Source of the DNA: Roseibium marinum
GTDB taxonomy: Bacteria > Pseudomonadota > Alphaproteobacteria > Rhizobiales > Stappiaceae
DNA length: 64,000 nt
NCBI RefSeq assembly: GCF_002906165.1
Contig: NZ_PPCN01000002.1
Location: 124,001 to 188,000, forward strand
Reading direction: 5' to 3'
Below, piece after piece: positions 43,631 to 53,052 of this stretch (position 1 is its first letter; each line of letters starts with the position of its first letter). The notes beneath the pieces are model-generated. The model saw only the letters and a program-made list of their open reading frames with translations. It made no database searches and was not told the origin of the DNA. The position numbers and the translations under genes are program-made.

Positions 43631-46600
43631 ATGCCCCGTCCTCAAACCTTGCCGCTGCCGCCATCGGCACGGTCCCGTACCGTTACGGCGGTCCTTGGAC
43701 CGACCAATACCGGAAAAACCCACCTTGCGATCGAGCGCATGCTGGCGCACTCGTCCGGACTGATCGGGCTTCCGTTGCGCCTGCTGGCGCGCGAGGTTTA
43801 CGGCCGTGTTGCCGAACGCGCCGGCACGGACTCGGTGGCGCTGATCACCGGCGAAGAAAAAATCATTCCGAAAAATCCCCGCTTCTGGGTGTCGACGGTC
43901 GAGGCGATGCCGCTCGACCTGAATACGGAATTCGTCGCGATCGACGAGGTGCAGCTTGCGGGAAACCTGGATCGCGGCCATGTCTTCACCGACCGGATCC
44001 TGAACCTGCGCGGCAGATCCGAAACGTTACTGCTTGGCGCGGCCACCATCCGCCCGCTTCTGGAAAGACTTGTCCCGGGCCTCAATGTCGTCACAAGGCC
44101 GCGCATGTCCGTTCTGGAATATGCAGGCTCGAAAAAGGTATCGAGGCTGCCGGCGCGTTCCGCCGTGGTCGCCTTTTCCTCCGACGAGGTCTATTCGATC
44201 GCCGAACTGCTTCGCCGTCAGCGCGGCGGCGCGGCCGTGGTTCTGGGTTCCCTGAGCCCGCGCACCCGAAATGCCCAGGTGGAGCTCTTTCAGAACGGCG
44301 ATGTCGATCATCTGGTCGCCACCGACGCCATCGGCATGGGCCTGAACCTCGACCTCCAACACATCGCCTTCGCGGGCAACCGCAAATATGACGGTTATCA
44401 GTACCGCCAGCTCACCCCGTCGGAGATGGGGCAGATTGCCGGACGCGCCGGGCGGCACACAAGGGACGGCACCTTCGGTGTGACCGGCCGCGTCGATCCG
44501 CTGAGCGACGACCTGGTCGAACAGATTGAAAGTCACCACTTCGACAGCCTGAAAGTGCTGCAATGGCGCAACAGTGCGCTGGATTTTTCATCCGCCGCAG
44601 CGCTGCGGCGGAGCCTCGATACGGTCCCCACAGAAGACGGTCTGGCAAGGACCCCTACAGGAGACGATATCACCGCTCTTGAACATTTATTGCGCGATCC
44701 CGCAATATCCGACATGGTCAGGGGTGAAAAAGCTGTCGAATTGGTGTGGGACGTGTGTCAGGTCCCGGACTATCGTAAGATCGCGCCGGCGAACCACGCA
44801 GACCTGCTGAACACGATTTACACGCATTTGATGCAGGACAACGCTATCGCCGACGACTGGTTTAAACGTCAATTGGCCTTCGCAGACCGCACAGATGGTG
44901 ATATCGACACTCTCGCGAACCGGATTGCTCACATCCGGACGTGGACTTATGTCGCCAATCGCCCTGACTGGCTGGCCGATCCGGCCCACTGGCAAGGCGA
45001 GACGAGCGCCATTGAAGACAAACTATCTGACGCCCTTCATGAACGGCTGACACAGCGGTTCGTGGATCGGCGGACAAGTGTATTGATGCGACGTCTGAGA
45101 GAGAATGCAATGCTGGAAGCGGAAATTACGTCGAGCGGTGATGTGCTCGTCGAAGGTCAGCACATCGGAAATCTGCTTGGCTTCCGGTTTGCCCCCGACT
45201 CGGCGGCCGAGGGCCCCGACGGCAAGACGGTCCGCGCCGCCGCGCAGAAAGCCTTGACGACGGAGATCGAATCCCGCGCGGAAAAGCTGGGCAAATCCGA
45301 AAACGGCGACTTCGTGCTGACGTCGGAAGGCGTAGTTCGCTGGCGCGGTGAGCCGGTCGCCAAACTGGTCGCCGGCGAGGACGTGTTGTCCCCTACGGTT
45401 CTGTTGCTTGCCGACGAACATCTGACCGGTCCGGCCCGCGACGCGGTCCAGGCCCGCATCGATCTCTGGATCAAGGCACAGATCGAGACTTTGCTGAAGC
45501 CGCTCGCGGATCTGAAGACCGGCGAAAGCCTTGAGGGCCTCGCCCGCGGCATTGCCTTCCGGATCGTCGAGGGCCTTGGCATTCTGGAGCGCCAGGATGC
45601 CTCCGATGAAATCCGCCAGCTTGACCAGGACATGCGCGCCTCGCTACGCAAGCACGGTGTGCGTTTCGGTGCCTATACGGTTTTCGTGCCGGCATTGCTG
45701 AAACCGGCGCCGAGCCAGCTTCTTGCCCAGCTCTGGGCTCTCAAGCACGGCTCTCTGGACATGAACGGCATGGCCGAGCTGCCGCAGCTTTCCGCCTCCG
45801 GCCGCACGTCCATTCCCGTCGATGAGACCATCGACAAGGCACTTTACAAGGTCGTCGGCTTCCGCGTCTGCGGCCCGAGGGCCGTACGCGTCGACATTCT
45901 GGAACGCCTCGCGGATCTCATCCGGCCGCTGATCGCCTGGAAACCGCTCGATGCGGAAGTCAGCCCGCCGGATGGAGCGATCGCCCAGGGCGGCGGTTTC
46001 ACGGTGACTGTCGCCATGACCTCCCTGCTCGGCTGCGCCGGCGAGGATTTCACCGCCGTTCTCAAATCCCTCGGCTACCGGGTGGAGACCAAAGAGGTTC
46101 AGCGTCCGGTAGCGGTGAAACCGGCGGCGGAGCAGGACAAGGCGCCGATCGCGGATCCGGCAGTGGAAGCCTCCGCGGTAACTCCGGCGGAAACCGCTTC
46201 TGAACCGGCGGAAGAAATGCAGGACGCGCGCCCCGCCGAAGAGGCGGCCAACCCCGATGGGTCCGAGGCGCCGACCGCTGAGCCGGAAGCAACGGTGCCG
46301 GCGGCAACCGCGGAGCCGGCATCACCGCAGCCGGAGACAACCGAAACCGCGACAGTAGAGCCGGCAACCGAACCGGCCGCAGAAGCCGCCGCGGAACCGG
46401 TGGACGAGACCGCTGTACCGGAACCAACCGGAGAAGCAGCAGCTTCTTCCGAAGAAGTGACGGCAACAGCCGGAACGCCGAGCGAACCGCTGGCCGAAAC
46501 GCAAAGCGAACCATCTGCCGATACGCCGGGCGAGGTGTCTGGCGAAACACGGAATGAAGCGACGGAAGCCGAGGCGTCTTCCGGGACCGCTGCGGCGGAC

Positions 46601-46960
46601 GCCGCGACGGAAACGGTCACCATTGAAGTCTGGCGGCCCGGCCGCCCGGACCGGCGGCCGCGCGGCCGGCAGGACCAACGCCGCGGCGGAGACCGTAAAG
46701 GACAGGACCCCAAGAGCGCCGGACCTGGTGAAAAGCGCCAGGGCAAGGGCGGCCCCAACCGCAACCGCGGCGGTCAGCCCGACGGCCGGCCCGGTGGCAA
46801 ACATGGTGGCAAGCACGGCGGTCAACATGGGGGTCAGAGAGGCTCCGACGGCGGCAACCGGCGTGACAAGCCCCCCAGGGAAAAGCCGATTGATCCCAAT
46901 TCACCCTTCGCGGCGCTGCTGGCGCTGAAGGCGAACATGGACAGCAAGGACAAGAAGTAA
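43631..46960 (+). CDS. SUV3-like DExH RNA helicase with long disordered C-terminus
   Basis: A 1109-residue superfamily 2 helicase. Walker A is GPTNTGKTHLA (~23-33), motif II is IDEVQL (~105), and the C-terminal helicase half has VATDAIGMGLNLDLQHIAF and QIAGRAGRH (motif VI). This composition matches the mitochondrial SUV3/MgpS-like helicases found across alphaproteobacteria, likely in RNA processing. Residues ~830-990 are low-complexity, acidic Ala/Glu/Pro/Thr repeats. The final ~110 residues switch to a basic Arg/Gly/Lys/His tail (GRPGGKHGGKHGGQHGGQ). Such tails often bind RNA. It is followed 41 bp later by an S4-domain gene, a widespread gene pair. Confidence 0.93.
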   Translation: MPRPQTLPLPPSARSRTVTAVLGPTNTGKTHLAIERMLAHSSGLIGLPLRLLAREVYGRVAERAGTDSVALITGEEKIIPKNPRFWVSTVEAMPLDLNTEFVAIDEVQLAGNLDRGHVFTDRILNLRGRSETLLLGAATIRPLLERLVPGLNVVTRPRMSVLEYAGSKKVSRLPARSAVVAFSSDEVYSIAELLRRQRGGAAVVLGSLSPRTRNAQVELFQNGDVDHLVATDAIGMGLNLDLQHIAFAGNRKYDGYQYRQLTPSEMGQIAGRAGRHTRDGTFGVTGRVDPLSDDLVEQIESHHFDSLKVLQWRNSALDFSSAAALRRSLDTVPTEDGLARTPTGDDITALEHLLRDPAISDMVRGEKAVELVWDVCQVPDYRKIAPANHADLLNTIYTHLMQDNAIADDWFKRQLAFADRTDGDIDTLANRIAHIRTWTYVANRPDWLADPAHWQGETSAIEDKLSDALHERLTQRFVDRRTSVLMRRLRENAMLEAEITSSGDVLVEGQHIGNLLGFRFAPDSAAEGPDGKTVRAAAQKALTTEIESRAEKLGKSENGDFVLTSEGVVRWRGEPVAKLVAGEDVLSPTVLLLADEHLTGPARDAVQARIDLWIKAQIETLLKPLADLKTGESLEGLARGIAFRIVEGLGILERQDASDEIRQLDQDMRASLRKHGVRFGAYTVFVPALLKPAPSQLLAQLWALKHGSLDMNGMAELPQLSASGRTSIPVDETIDKALYKVVGFRVCGPRAVRVDILERLADLIRPLIAWKPLDAEVSPPDGAIAQGGGFTVTVAMTSLLGCAGEDFTAVLKSLGYRVETKEVQRPVAVKPAAEQDKAPIADPAVEASAVTPAETASEPAEEMQDARPAEEAANPDGSEAPTAEPEATVPAATAEPASPQPETTETATVEPATEPAAEAAAEPVDETAVPEPTGEAAASSEEVTATAGTPSEPLAETQSEPSADTPGEVSGETRNEATEAEASSGTAAADAATETVTIEVWRPGRPDRRPRGRQDQRRGGDRKGQDPKSAGPGEKRQGKGGPNRNRGGQPDGRPGGKHGGKHGGQHGGQRGSDGGNRRDKPPREKPIDPNSPFAALLALKANMDSKDKK

Positions 46961-47001
46961 TTCCTGCGCCCGACCCACAAGCTGCCGGTGGCAGCCTGCG
47001 T

Positions 47002-47358
47002 TTGGACAAGTGGCTCTGGTACGCCAGGGTCACCAAATCCCGCTCCCTTGCCCAGAAACTGATCTCGTCGAGACATGTCAGGGTCAACAGCGACAAGATA
47101 TCTTCCGCCAGCAAGACCGTCAGGATCGGCGACGTCCTCACCATTACCCTGGACAGGCGTATCCTGGTTCTGAAGGTAGCGGTGCTCGGCACCCGCCGCG
47201 GCCCCTTCGAGGAGGCCCGCAAGCTCTACGAGGACCTGTCTCCGCCGCCGCCGCCCAGGCAGGCCCCGCCTTCGCATCCGGCGCTGCGTGAAGCCGGCGC
47301 GGGCCGCCCGACCAAGCGGGACAGACGCAAGATTGACGCCTGGCGCGGCGACAGCTGA
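47002..47358 (+). CDS. S4-domain RNA-binding protein (Hsp15-like)
   Basis: A ~118-residue protein. Residues ~1-60 are an S4 domain (LDKWLWYARVTKSRSLAQKLI, HVRVNSDKI, VRIGDVLTI). The rest is Pro-rich and basic, like heat-shock protein 15 (HslR), which binds stalled 50S subunits carrying nascent chains. The start is unusual: the only candidate in-frame initiators are TTG 47002 or an upstream CTG at 46996; the family N-terminus is MRLDKWLW, and RLDKW is in frame here, so initiation a codon or two upstream of 47002 is likely. It probably belongs to the helicase transcript. Confidence 0.88.
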   Translation: MDKWLWYARVTKSRSLAQKLISSRHVRVNSDKISSASKTVRIGDVLTITLDRRILVLKVAVLGTRRGPFEEARKLYEDLSPPPPPRQAPPSHPALREAGAGRPTKRDRRKIDAWRGDS

Positions 47359-47579
47359 GGCCAAATCTCGTAATGCGCTCAAAAACAGAATAACTTTCTC
47401 ATATCATCGCGGATTGCGTCATCCTGTGCGCTTGCGCGCGCTTGCCAAAAACGATACCCAACATCGGCAAGAAATTTAACGCTGCGGCTCCACATGCGAG
47501 CAGGCCGCGCAAGGAACTGCCGGACCGGAGCTGGAGGGCCGACCCCTCTTCCTGGGACCGGCACCGAATGAGGATACCG

Positions 47580-47912
47580 ATGACCTACGTCGTCACAGAC
47601 AACTGCATCAAGTGCAAATACACCGACTGTGTTGAAGTTTGTCCCGTGGATTGCTTCTATGAAGGCGAGAACATGCTCGTCATCAATCCGGACGAATGCA
47701 TCGATTGCGGTGTCTGTGAACCGGAATGCCCGGCCGAGGCCATTTTGCCCGATACCGATCCCGGCCTGGAAAAATGGATCGAGCTGAACGCCGAATACTC
47801 CGAAAAGTGGCCGAACATTACCGAAAAGAAAGATGCGCTTCCCGAAGCCGAAGAGTTCGACGGCAAGGAAAATAAACTCGCGCAGTACTTCTCGCCGGAA
47901 CCCCCCAAGTGA
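47580..47912 (+). CDS. fdxA: 7Fe ferredoxin FdxA
   Basis: A 110-residue ferredoxin starting at ATG 47580 (AGGA 6 nt upstream); an in-frame upstream extension lacks ferredoxin character. The two cluster motifs are [17 protein letters not shown] and [12 protein letters not shown], giving a [3Fe-4S] plus [4Fe-4S] 7Fe-type protein as in the FdxA family of alphaproteobacteria. The C-terminal extension (~65-110) is typical. Soluble electron carrier. Conserved position between S4-domain gene and carD. Confidence 0.95.
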   Translation: MTYVVTDNCIKCKYTDCVEVCPVDCFYEGENMLVINPDECIDCGVCEPECPAEAILPDTDPGLEKWIELNAEYSEKWPNITEKKDALPEAEEFDGKENKLAQYFSPEPPK

Positions 47913-48371
47913 TTCGCCCATTTCTTGCCGCGGCGGACTGACGCAAGTCTGACGGCTTCCCGGAAACGCAGCGATTCCGCAAGATGTTTCAGGCACCTGG
48001 AGGATCGTTTCAGGAAGACGGTCTGTGCCTTTTGCGCATCAGAAAAGCGCAACACTTTAATTTTCCACAAAAGTATGTTATATATACGGGAATAGTCGCC
48101 AACCACGAGAACAACCCCAAAAAACGGAGTCTTTGAACCGCGTCCCGGTCCGAAATTTACCGGACAGCGCAAGACCCCGGCAGCTCATCTGAGCCAACAA
48201 GGTTCTAAAGTGGAATTTGACGACTGACCAGCCCTGACACGCCGCACATCCACAGGCGTTCCACTTCGGATCGCTTCGACAGGGCGCGTGTCACAAAAAA
48301 ACAGAGGACCGCACCGCGGTCCATCACCGGTCCTGACCGGACCGATCAACTGCGCAGGAGAGAATACAAAT
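47913..48371. other. fdxA-carD intergenic region
   Basis: 459 bp with no supportable gene. An AT-rich block (48058-48090, TATGTTATATATACGGG) could contain a promoter for carD. Nothing else recognised. Confidence 0.4.
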
Positions 48372-48968
48372 ATGGCAACGAATCCCAAAAAGACCGCGCA
48401 GCGTCAAGGTTTCAAAACCGGCGAGTACATCGTTTATCCGTCTCACGGCGTCGGCCAGATTACCGCCATTGAAGAACAGAACGTTGCAGGTCACTCTTTG
48501 GAGTTGCTCGTCATCCTATTCGAACAGGACAAGATGACCCTGCGTGTTCCGGTCGCCAAGATCGTGTCCGTCGGCATGCGCAAGCTCGGCGATCCGGCAG
48601 CGGTCAAGAAGGCGTTCGAAACCGTTCGCGGCCGCCCGCGCGTCAAACGGACCATGTGGAGCCGCCGTGCCCAGGAATACGAGGCGAAAATCAATTCCGG
48701 CGATCTGAACTCGATCTCCGAAGTTGTCCGCGATCTCTTCCGGTCCGACACCCAGCCGGAGCAGTCCTATTCCGAACGCCAGCTCTATGAAGCGGCCCTC
48801 GACCGCATGGCACGTGAGATCGCAGCCGTGAACAAATGTTCGGAAACCGAAGCGGTCAAGCAGATCGAACAGAATCTGGCGAAATCTCCGAGCCGCCTGA
48901 AGGCGGCGGCTGAAGCCGAAGCGGAAGCGGAAGCCGAAGAGAGCGACGGCAAGGAGGAAGCCGCCTGA
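48372..48968 (+). CDS. carD: CarD-family transcriptional regulator
   Basis: A 198-residue protein from ATG 48372, preceded by GCAGGAGAG. Residues ~15-75 form the RNA-polymerase-interacting (RID/Tudor-like) domain: KTGEYIVYPSHGVGQITAIEEQ, LELLVILFEQDKMTLRVPVAKI. Residues ~85-175 are the helical DNA-binding domain with KRTMWSRRAQEYEAKINSGD and LNSISEVVRDLFR. The Glu/Ala-rich tail (AEAEAEAEESDGKEEAA) is variable. CarD proteins stabilise the open complex at rRNA and other promoters. A clear intrinsic terminator follows (49004-49029). Confidence 0.95.
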   Translation: MATNPKKTAQRQGFKTGEYIVYPSHGVGQITAIEEQNVAGHSLELLVILFEQDKMTLRVPVAKIVSVGMRKLGDPAAVKKAFETVRGRPRVKRTMWSRRAQEYEAKINSGDLNSISEVVRDLFRSDTQPEQSYSERQLYEAALDRMAREIAAVNKCSETEAVKQIEQNLAKSPSRLKAAAEAEAEAEAEESDGKEEAA

Positions 48969-49003
48969 ACAATCGGCGGTTTTTACCTTGAAAGAATGAA
49001 GGA

Positions 49004-49029
49004 GGGTCCGGAGAAATCCGGACCCTTTT
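49004..49029 (+). terminator. Intrinsic terminator after carD
   Basis: A perfect 8-bp stem GGGTCCGG/CCGGACCC with loop AGAAAT followed directly by TTTT. It is 35 bp after the carD stop codon. All features of a rho-independent terminator are present. Confidence 0.9.
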
Positions 49030-49169
49030 CCTTTTCAGGACGTTAGCCGGCGTTCCACTCGCGCGCAAATCACGCAGAAGTGCACATTTTCCGCCCCAAC
49101 GGAGGGCGGAAGTGATCTACCCTGACCTCCGCTACGTAATCCCCCCGATAACATATCGGAGTGTCGGCC

Positions 49170-50033
49170 ATGTCCTTTAGCGAAAAACGGCAGCTCGTGC
49201 GGGCGGCGATGAAGGCCCCCTACCTCAGCCGCGAAGAGGAATTGCAACTTGCGTACCGATGGCGGGACGATCGGGACGAAAAGGCGCTTGAAAAGCTCTC
49301 CCTGTCTCATATGCGTCTGGTGATCGCGGTTGCCTCCCGCTTCCGGAACTTCGGCCTGCCGCTGGGCGATATGATCCAGGAAGGGCATGTCGGGCTGCTG
49401 GAAGCCGCTGCCCGTTTCGAGCCGGAACGGGAAGTGCGGTTCTCCACCTACGCCACATGGTGGATCCGGGCCTCGATCCAGGATTACATCCTTCGTAACT
49501 GGTCAATCGTGCGTGGCGGGACATCTTCCACCCAGAAGGCCCTGTTCTTCAATCTGCGCCGGCTGCGCGCGAAACTCTCCAACAGTCAAACCCCGCTCAC
49601 CGACAGCGAACTGCATCGCAAGATCGCCGACGCCATCGGCGTCAAACAGTCCGATGTGGCGCTGATGAATGCCCGGTTGTCCGGACCGGACACCTCCCTG
49701 AACGCACCTATCACCGACAGCGATGGCTCCAGTGCCGATCGGCAGGACTTTCTCGTTTCGAACGAGCCCTTGCCCGACGAGATCGTCACCGGACAAATCG
49801 ACACCGAACGCCGCAACCGCTGGCTTTCCTCCGCGCTTGAGGTCCTGAGCGAACGGGAGCTGAAAATCGTCCGCGAGCGGCGCCTTTCGGAAGAAGGCGC
49901 CACATTGGAGGCGCTCGGCGCGAAACTCGGCATTTCCAAGGAACGCGTGCGCCAGATCGAGAGCCGGGCGATGGAGAAACTCAAATCCGCCCTTCTCGCA
50001 GCCCAGCCGGACCAGGCTGTCTACAGCACTTGA
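49170..50033 (+). CDS. rpoH: RNA polymerase sigma factor RpoH (sigma-32 family)
   Basis: A 287-residue sigma factor from ATG 49170 (GGAG 8 nt upstream; GTG 49161 would add three residues). Region 2 shows LVIAVASRFRNFGLPLGDMIQEGHVGLLEAAARFEP (by blocks) and STYATWWIRASIQDYILRNWSIV. The RpoH-box-like motif is QKALFFNLRRLRAKL, and region 4 is ELKIVRERRLSEEGATLEALG with SKERVRQIESRAMEKLKSAL. This is the heat-shock sigma type. Alphaproteobacteria often have more than one RpoH, and the divergence from consensus suggests an RpoH2-type paralogue (inference). Monocistronic after the carD terminator. Confidence 0.93.
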   Translation: MSFSEKRQLVRAAMKAPYLSREEELQLAYRWRDDRDEKALEKLSLSHMRLVIAVASRFRNFGLPLGDMIQEGHVGLLEAAARFEPEREVRFSTYATWWIRASIQDYILRNWSIVRGGTSSTQKALFFNLRRLRAKLSNSQTPLTDSELHRKIADAIGVKQSDVALMNARLSGPDTSLNAPITDSDGSSADRQDFLVSNEPLPDEIVTGQIDTERRNRWLSSALEVLSERELKIVRERRLSEEGATLEALGAKLGISKERVRQIESRAMEKLKSALLAAQPDQAVYST

Positions 50034-50063
50034 AGCACTTCACCATCCGCAATCCGCTGCGGA

Positions 50064-51224
50064 TCAATCGCGGTTTCCGGCAAGGAAATTCCTCAAGAGA
50101 TCGTCGAAGGGAGCATTCAGGGCACCGAGCGCTTCGCGTCCACGGTCAATTTCACCCACTGTCACCCGGATCCGGTCGACCGACTTGATCAGCGGCGAGA
50201 CCCCGATGGCATCGACGAATTCGCGGAAGATCTCCGGGTTTTGCACGAAGGGGCCCGTCAGGATGATCCGGTCGGGAAACAGTAACCGGCACAGGTTCGC
50301 CGTCAGCCGCAGCAGCTGAGTCAATCCCGCACGGAACAGGGCATGGTCCTGCAGGTCGAGATGCCGGATTTCCGCCGCCAGGCCGTGCTCGTCGAGCGGC
50401 AGATCCGGATAATCCGCCTTCAGGGCCGGGCGTAGCGCCCACAGTGCCGCCACCGTTTCCAGACAATCCGTATTTCCGCAGGTACAGGGGCGCCCCTTTG
50501 CATCCCCCAGACCCCAATGGCCGATTTCGCAGAATCGTCCCCGGTCCCGGTTGATGACCGATCCGCCACTGCAGAACGCCGCGCCGATGCCGTAGCCCCA
50601 ATGGAGCAGAAGGGTGTTTTCGCTCTCGTCCAGCCGTTCCTTGAGCCGGATCCCGCTCAGCTCGGCGTCGAGATTGCGGATCAGGACGATTTCCCACGGA
50701 AGATGCGCAAGGGCATCCGCGATCTGCAGATTCTGCAGATTGGGCCAGCGTGAGGAGAAACACCACATCCGGCGCGGAACGTCCAGGAGACCGGAGAGAG
50801 ACAGCACCACCACCCCGAGCTCGACGCCCGCCGGCAGGGCGCCCGCGATCCCTGTGATAAGATCCTGAAAACACGAAGCCATTTCCGCGTTTCCCGCATC
50901 GTGCGGCGGTTCCACGGACCTTTCCAGCAGCACGCCGTAATCCATGTCGACGGCTCTGGCGACGAGTTTTCGGTCGATCACGCTGATGAGGACCGCGCAA
51001 AACCGGCGCGCGTTGAAATGCAGCGCCACGGCGGGACGGCCGCGCCCTTTGAGCTTGATCACCGCCTCGTGCAGGATGGTCTTGTCGACCAGCTCGCCGA
51101 CCAGGTCGGACACGCTGGTCGGCCGCATGGACAACTGGTCGGCGACGTCGCTGCGCGTGCGGGCGCGGCCGTCGCGAACCAGACGGGCAATGGTCATCAA
51201 ATCCGATAGGCGTGTTGAATCCAT
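50064..51224 (-). CDS. ROK-family transcriptional regulator (NagC-like)
   Basis: A 386-residue protein. Residues ~10-65 form a winged helix-turn-helix (RTRSDVADQLSMRPTSVSDLVGELV). Residues ~75-380 are a ROK sugar-binding domain with HWGLGDAKGRPCTCGNTDCLE, whose Cys cluster is the ROK zinc site, and NLDAELSG. The family includes NagC and XylR. It lies at the 3' end of the TRAP transporter operon (9 bp after dctM), all on the minus strand next to nagBA, so control of amino-sugar use is likely. The sugar ligand is not proven. Confidence 0.88.
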   Translation of the reverse strand: MDSTRLSDLMTIARLVRDGRARTRSDVADQLSMRPTSVSDLVGELVDKTILHEAVIKLKGRGRPAVALHFNARRFCAVLISVIDRKLVARAVDMDYGVLLERSVEPPHDAGNAEMASCFQDLITGIAGALPAGVELGVVVLSLSGLLDVPRRMWCFSSRWPNLQNLQIADALAHLPWEIVLIRNLDAELSGIRLKERLDESENTLLLHWGYGIGAAFCSGGSVINRDRGRFCEIGHWGLGDAKGRPCTCGNTDCLETVAALWALRPALKADYPDLPLDEHGLAAEIRHLDLQDHALFRAGLTQLLRLTANLCRLLFPDRIILTGPFVQNPEIFREFVDAIGVSPLIKSVDRIRVTVGEIDRGREALGALNAPFDDLLRNFLAGNRD

Positions 51225-51233
51225 GAGCCGGGT

Positions 51234-52526
51234 TTATCGCATGAGGTTCGGCAATGTCATCGAAATTGCGGGAATGTAGGTGGTCAATAAAAGCACGACA
51301 AGCATGACGAGATAAAACGGCAACATGCTTCTGGCGGCTTTCTCCAGCTTGATCCGTCCGATGCTGGACCCGACCAGCAGGGAGACTCCGACCGGAGGCG
51401 TGCACAGGCCGATGCCCAGATTCAGGATCATGATGATGCCGAACTGGATCGGGTCCACGCCGACCTTGGTGACGATCGGCAGCAGGATGGGCGTCAGCAG
51501 CAGGATCAGGACGCCCATGTCCATGAGCATGCCGAGGACAAGCAGCAGCACGTTCACCGCCAGGAGAACGAAGACCGGTTCGCCGGACACCGAGAAGATC
51601 GCATTCGCGAGCACCGCGGGCACCCGAAGGTAGGACAGCAGAAAGCCGAACACCGCCGAGGTCATGATGATGGCGGTCACCACCGCCAGCGTCGACAACG
51701 TACCGGACAGGATCCGCCAGACCGCGGCCATGCTGAGGCTGCGGTACCAGAAGAGTGTGACGCCAAGCGCATAGACCACCGCGACGGCGGCGGATTCCGT
51801 CGCGGTGAACACTCCGGTCAGGATGCCGCCGATGATGATCACGATGGTAAACAGCCCGATGGCCGCATCCCCCACGATGCGCAGGCCTTCGCCCAGATTA
51901 TAGGCACCGCTGCGGGGATGCCCGTCCCGCCGGGCGATCGCGTAGCAGATGATCATCAGCGACAGACCGAGCAGCAGGCCCGGAAAATAACCTGCGAGAA
52001 AGAGTGTCGAGATGGGAAGACCGCCTGCCGCCAGCGCGTAATAGATCATGTTCTGGCTGGGCGGAATGAGAACCCCCTGCACGGACGAGGTCACGGTGAC
52101 GGCAACCGAATAGCCGGAGGGATAGCCGTTCCGCTTCATCGCGGGGATGAGAAACGATCCGATGGAGGCGACATCCGCGACCGAGGAACCGGAAATGCCG
52201 CCGAACAACGTGCTGGCGACGACATTGCCCTGCGCCAGACCGCCGCGGAACCGGCCGACCAGCACGTCGGAAACGCGCACGAGCTTGTCCGAGATACCGC
52301 CCTCGGTCATGATATTGCCGACCAGAATGAAAAAGGGAACAGCCAGAAACGTGAACGAATTCAATCCGTTCACCATGCGTTGCGCGATGACGAGGGGTGG
52401 CAGTCCCAGATAGGTCACCGTCGCGAGCGAGGAAAGGCCCAAGGAAAAGGCGATCGGAACGCGCAGGATCATCAGTCCGAGGAACCCGCCGAGCAGCAGC
52501 GAGATTCCAATCCAGTCAATCGACAT
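51234..52526 (-). CDS. TRAP transporter large permease subunit (DctM type)
   Basis: A 430-residue polytopic membrane protein with ~12 hydrophobic segments. The start is ATG 52526 (MSIDWIGISLLL). TRAP-DctM hallmarks: PLGLPPLVIAQRMVNGLNSF region, FGGISGSSVADVASIGS, PPSQNMIYYALAAGG and GIGLCTPPVGVSLLVG. It imports a solute with Na+ in concert with the small DctQ and periplasmic DctP subunits. It overlaps dctQ by 11 bp. In the same operon: dctP, dctQ and a ROK regulator. Substrate is likely an amino sugar or acidic sugar, because nagB and nagA are adjacent and divergent. Confidence 0.92.
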   Translation of the reverse strand: MSIDWIGISLLLGGFLGLMILRVPIAFSLGLSSLATVTYLGLPPLVIAQRMVNGLNSFTFLAVPFFILVGNIMTEGGISDKLVRVSDVLVGRFRGGLAQGNVVASTLFGGISGSSVADVASIGSFLIPAMKRNGYPSGYSVAVTVTSSVQGVLIPPSQNMIYYALAAGGLPISTLFLAGYFPGLLLGLSLMIICYAIARRDGHPRSGAYNLGEGLRIVGDAAIGLFTIVIIIGGILTGVFTATESAAVAVVYALGVTLFWYRSLSMAAVWRILSGTLSTLAVVTAIIMTSAVFGFLLSYLRVPAVLANAIFSVSGEPVFVLLAVNVLLLVLGMLMDMGVLILLLTPILLPIVTKVGVDPIQFGIIMILNLGIGLCTPPVGVSLLVGSSIGRIKLEKAARSMLPFYLVMLVVLLLTTYIPAISMTLPNLMR

Positions 52527-53034
52527 GCGCGACCTCCGGGATTTCGGTCTCCGCCGTATGGACATCCCGCAGCAGGATGTTGGCGGCGGCATTGGCGACG
52601 CCGAGCCCGCCTCCGGCCAGGGCCGGCAGATAAAGAAGATATTTTGGCAGCAAGGACGCCGGCAGGACCTGGGCGCCCGCCAGCGCGATCAGATCGCCGC
52701 CGTAGAGCATGACGACGAACATGAAAAGCCCCATGGCGAGCTGGGCGAAATAGTCGAGCGTCACGGCAGCCGGTTCGGGCAGCCGGTCCCGCAGAAAGGT
52801 GATGGCCACATGCTCGTGACGGCGGATGCCGATGGCAACCGCCAGCATGCCGAACCAGACGAGGCAGAGAAGCGCGACTTCCTCCGACCAGCTGGTCGGA
52901 CTGTTCACCGCGAAGCGCAGGAAGACCTGCATCACGGTCACGACCGTGATCACGGCCAGAAGCGTATGGCAGGCGAATGAAAAAAGCCGGTTGGTTCCGT
53001 CGATGACCGCCTTAAGTGACCTTCGCCATGCCAT
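52516..53034 (-). CDS. TRAP transporter small permease subunit (DctQ type)
   Basis: A 172-residue protein with four hydrophobic segments (FACHTLLAVITVVTVMQVFLR, LLCLVWFGMLAVAIGI, LAMGLFMFVVMLYGG, LLYLPALAGGGLGVA). SPTSWSEEVALLCLVWFGMLA with REHEHVAI-like RRHEHVAI fits DctQ. It sits between dctP (18 bp gap) and dctM (overlap). It stabilises the complex with DctM. Confidence 0.9.
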   Translation of the reverse strand: MAWRRSLKAVIDGTNRLFSFACHTLLAVITVVTVMQVFLRFAVNSPTSWSEEVALLCLVWFGMLAVAIGIRRHEHVAITFLRDRLPEPAAVTLDYFAQLAMGLFMFVVMLYGGDLIALAGAQVLPASLLPKYLLYLPALAGGGLGVANAAANILLRDVHTAETEIPEVAHVD

Positions 53035-53052
53035 TGAATGCCCTCCGGTTGC

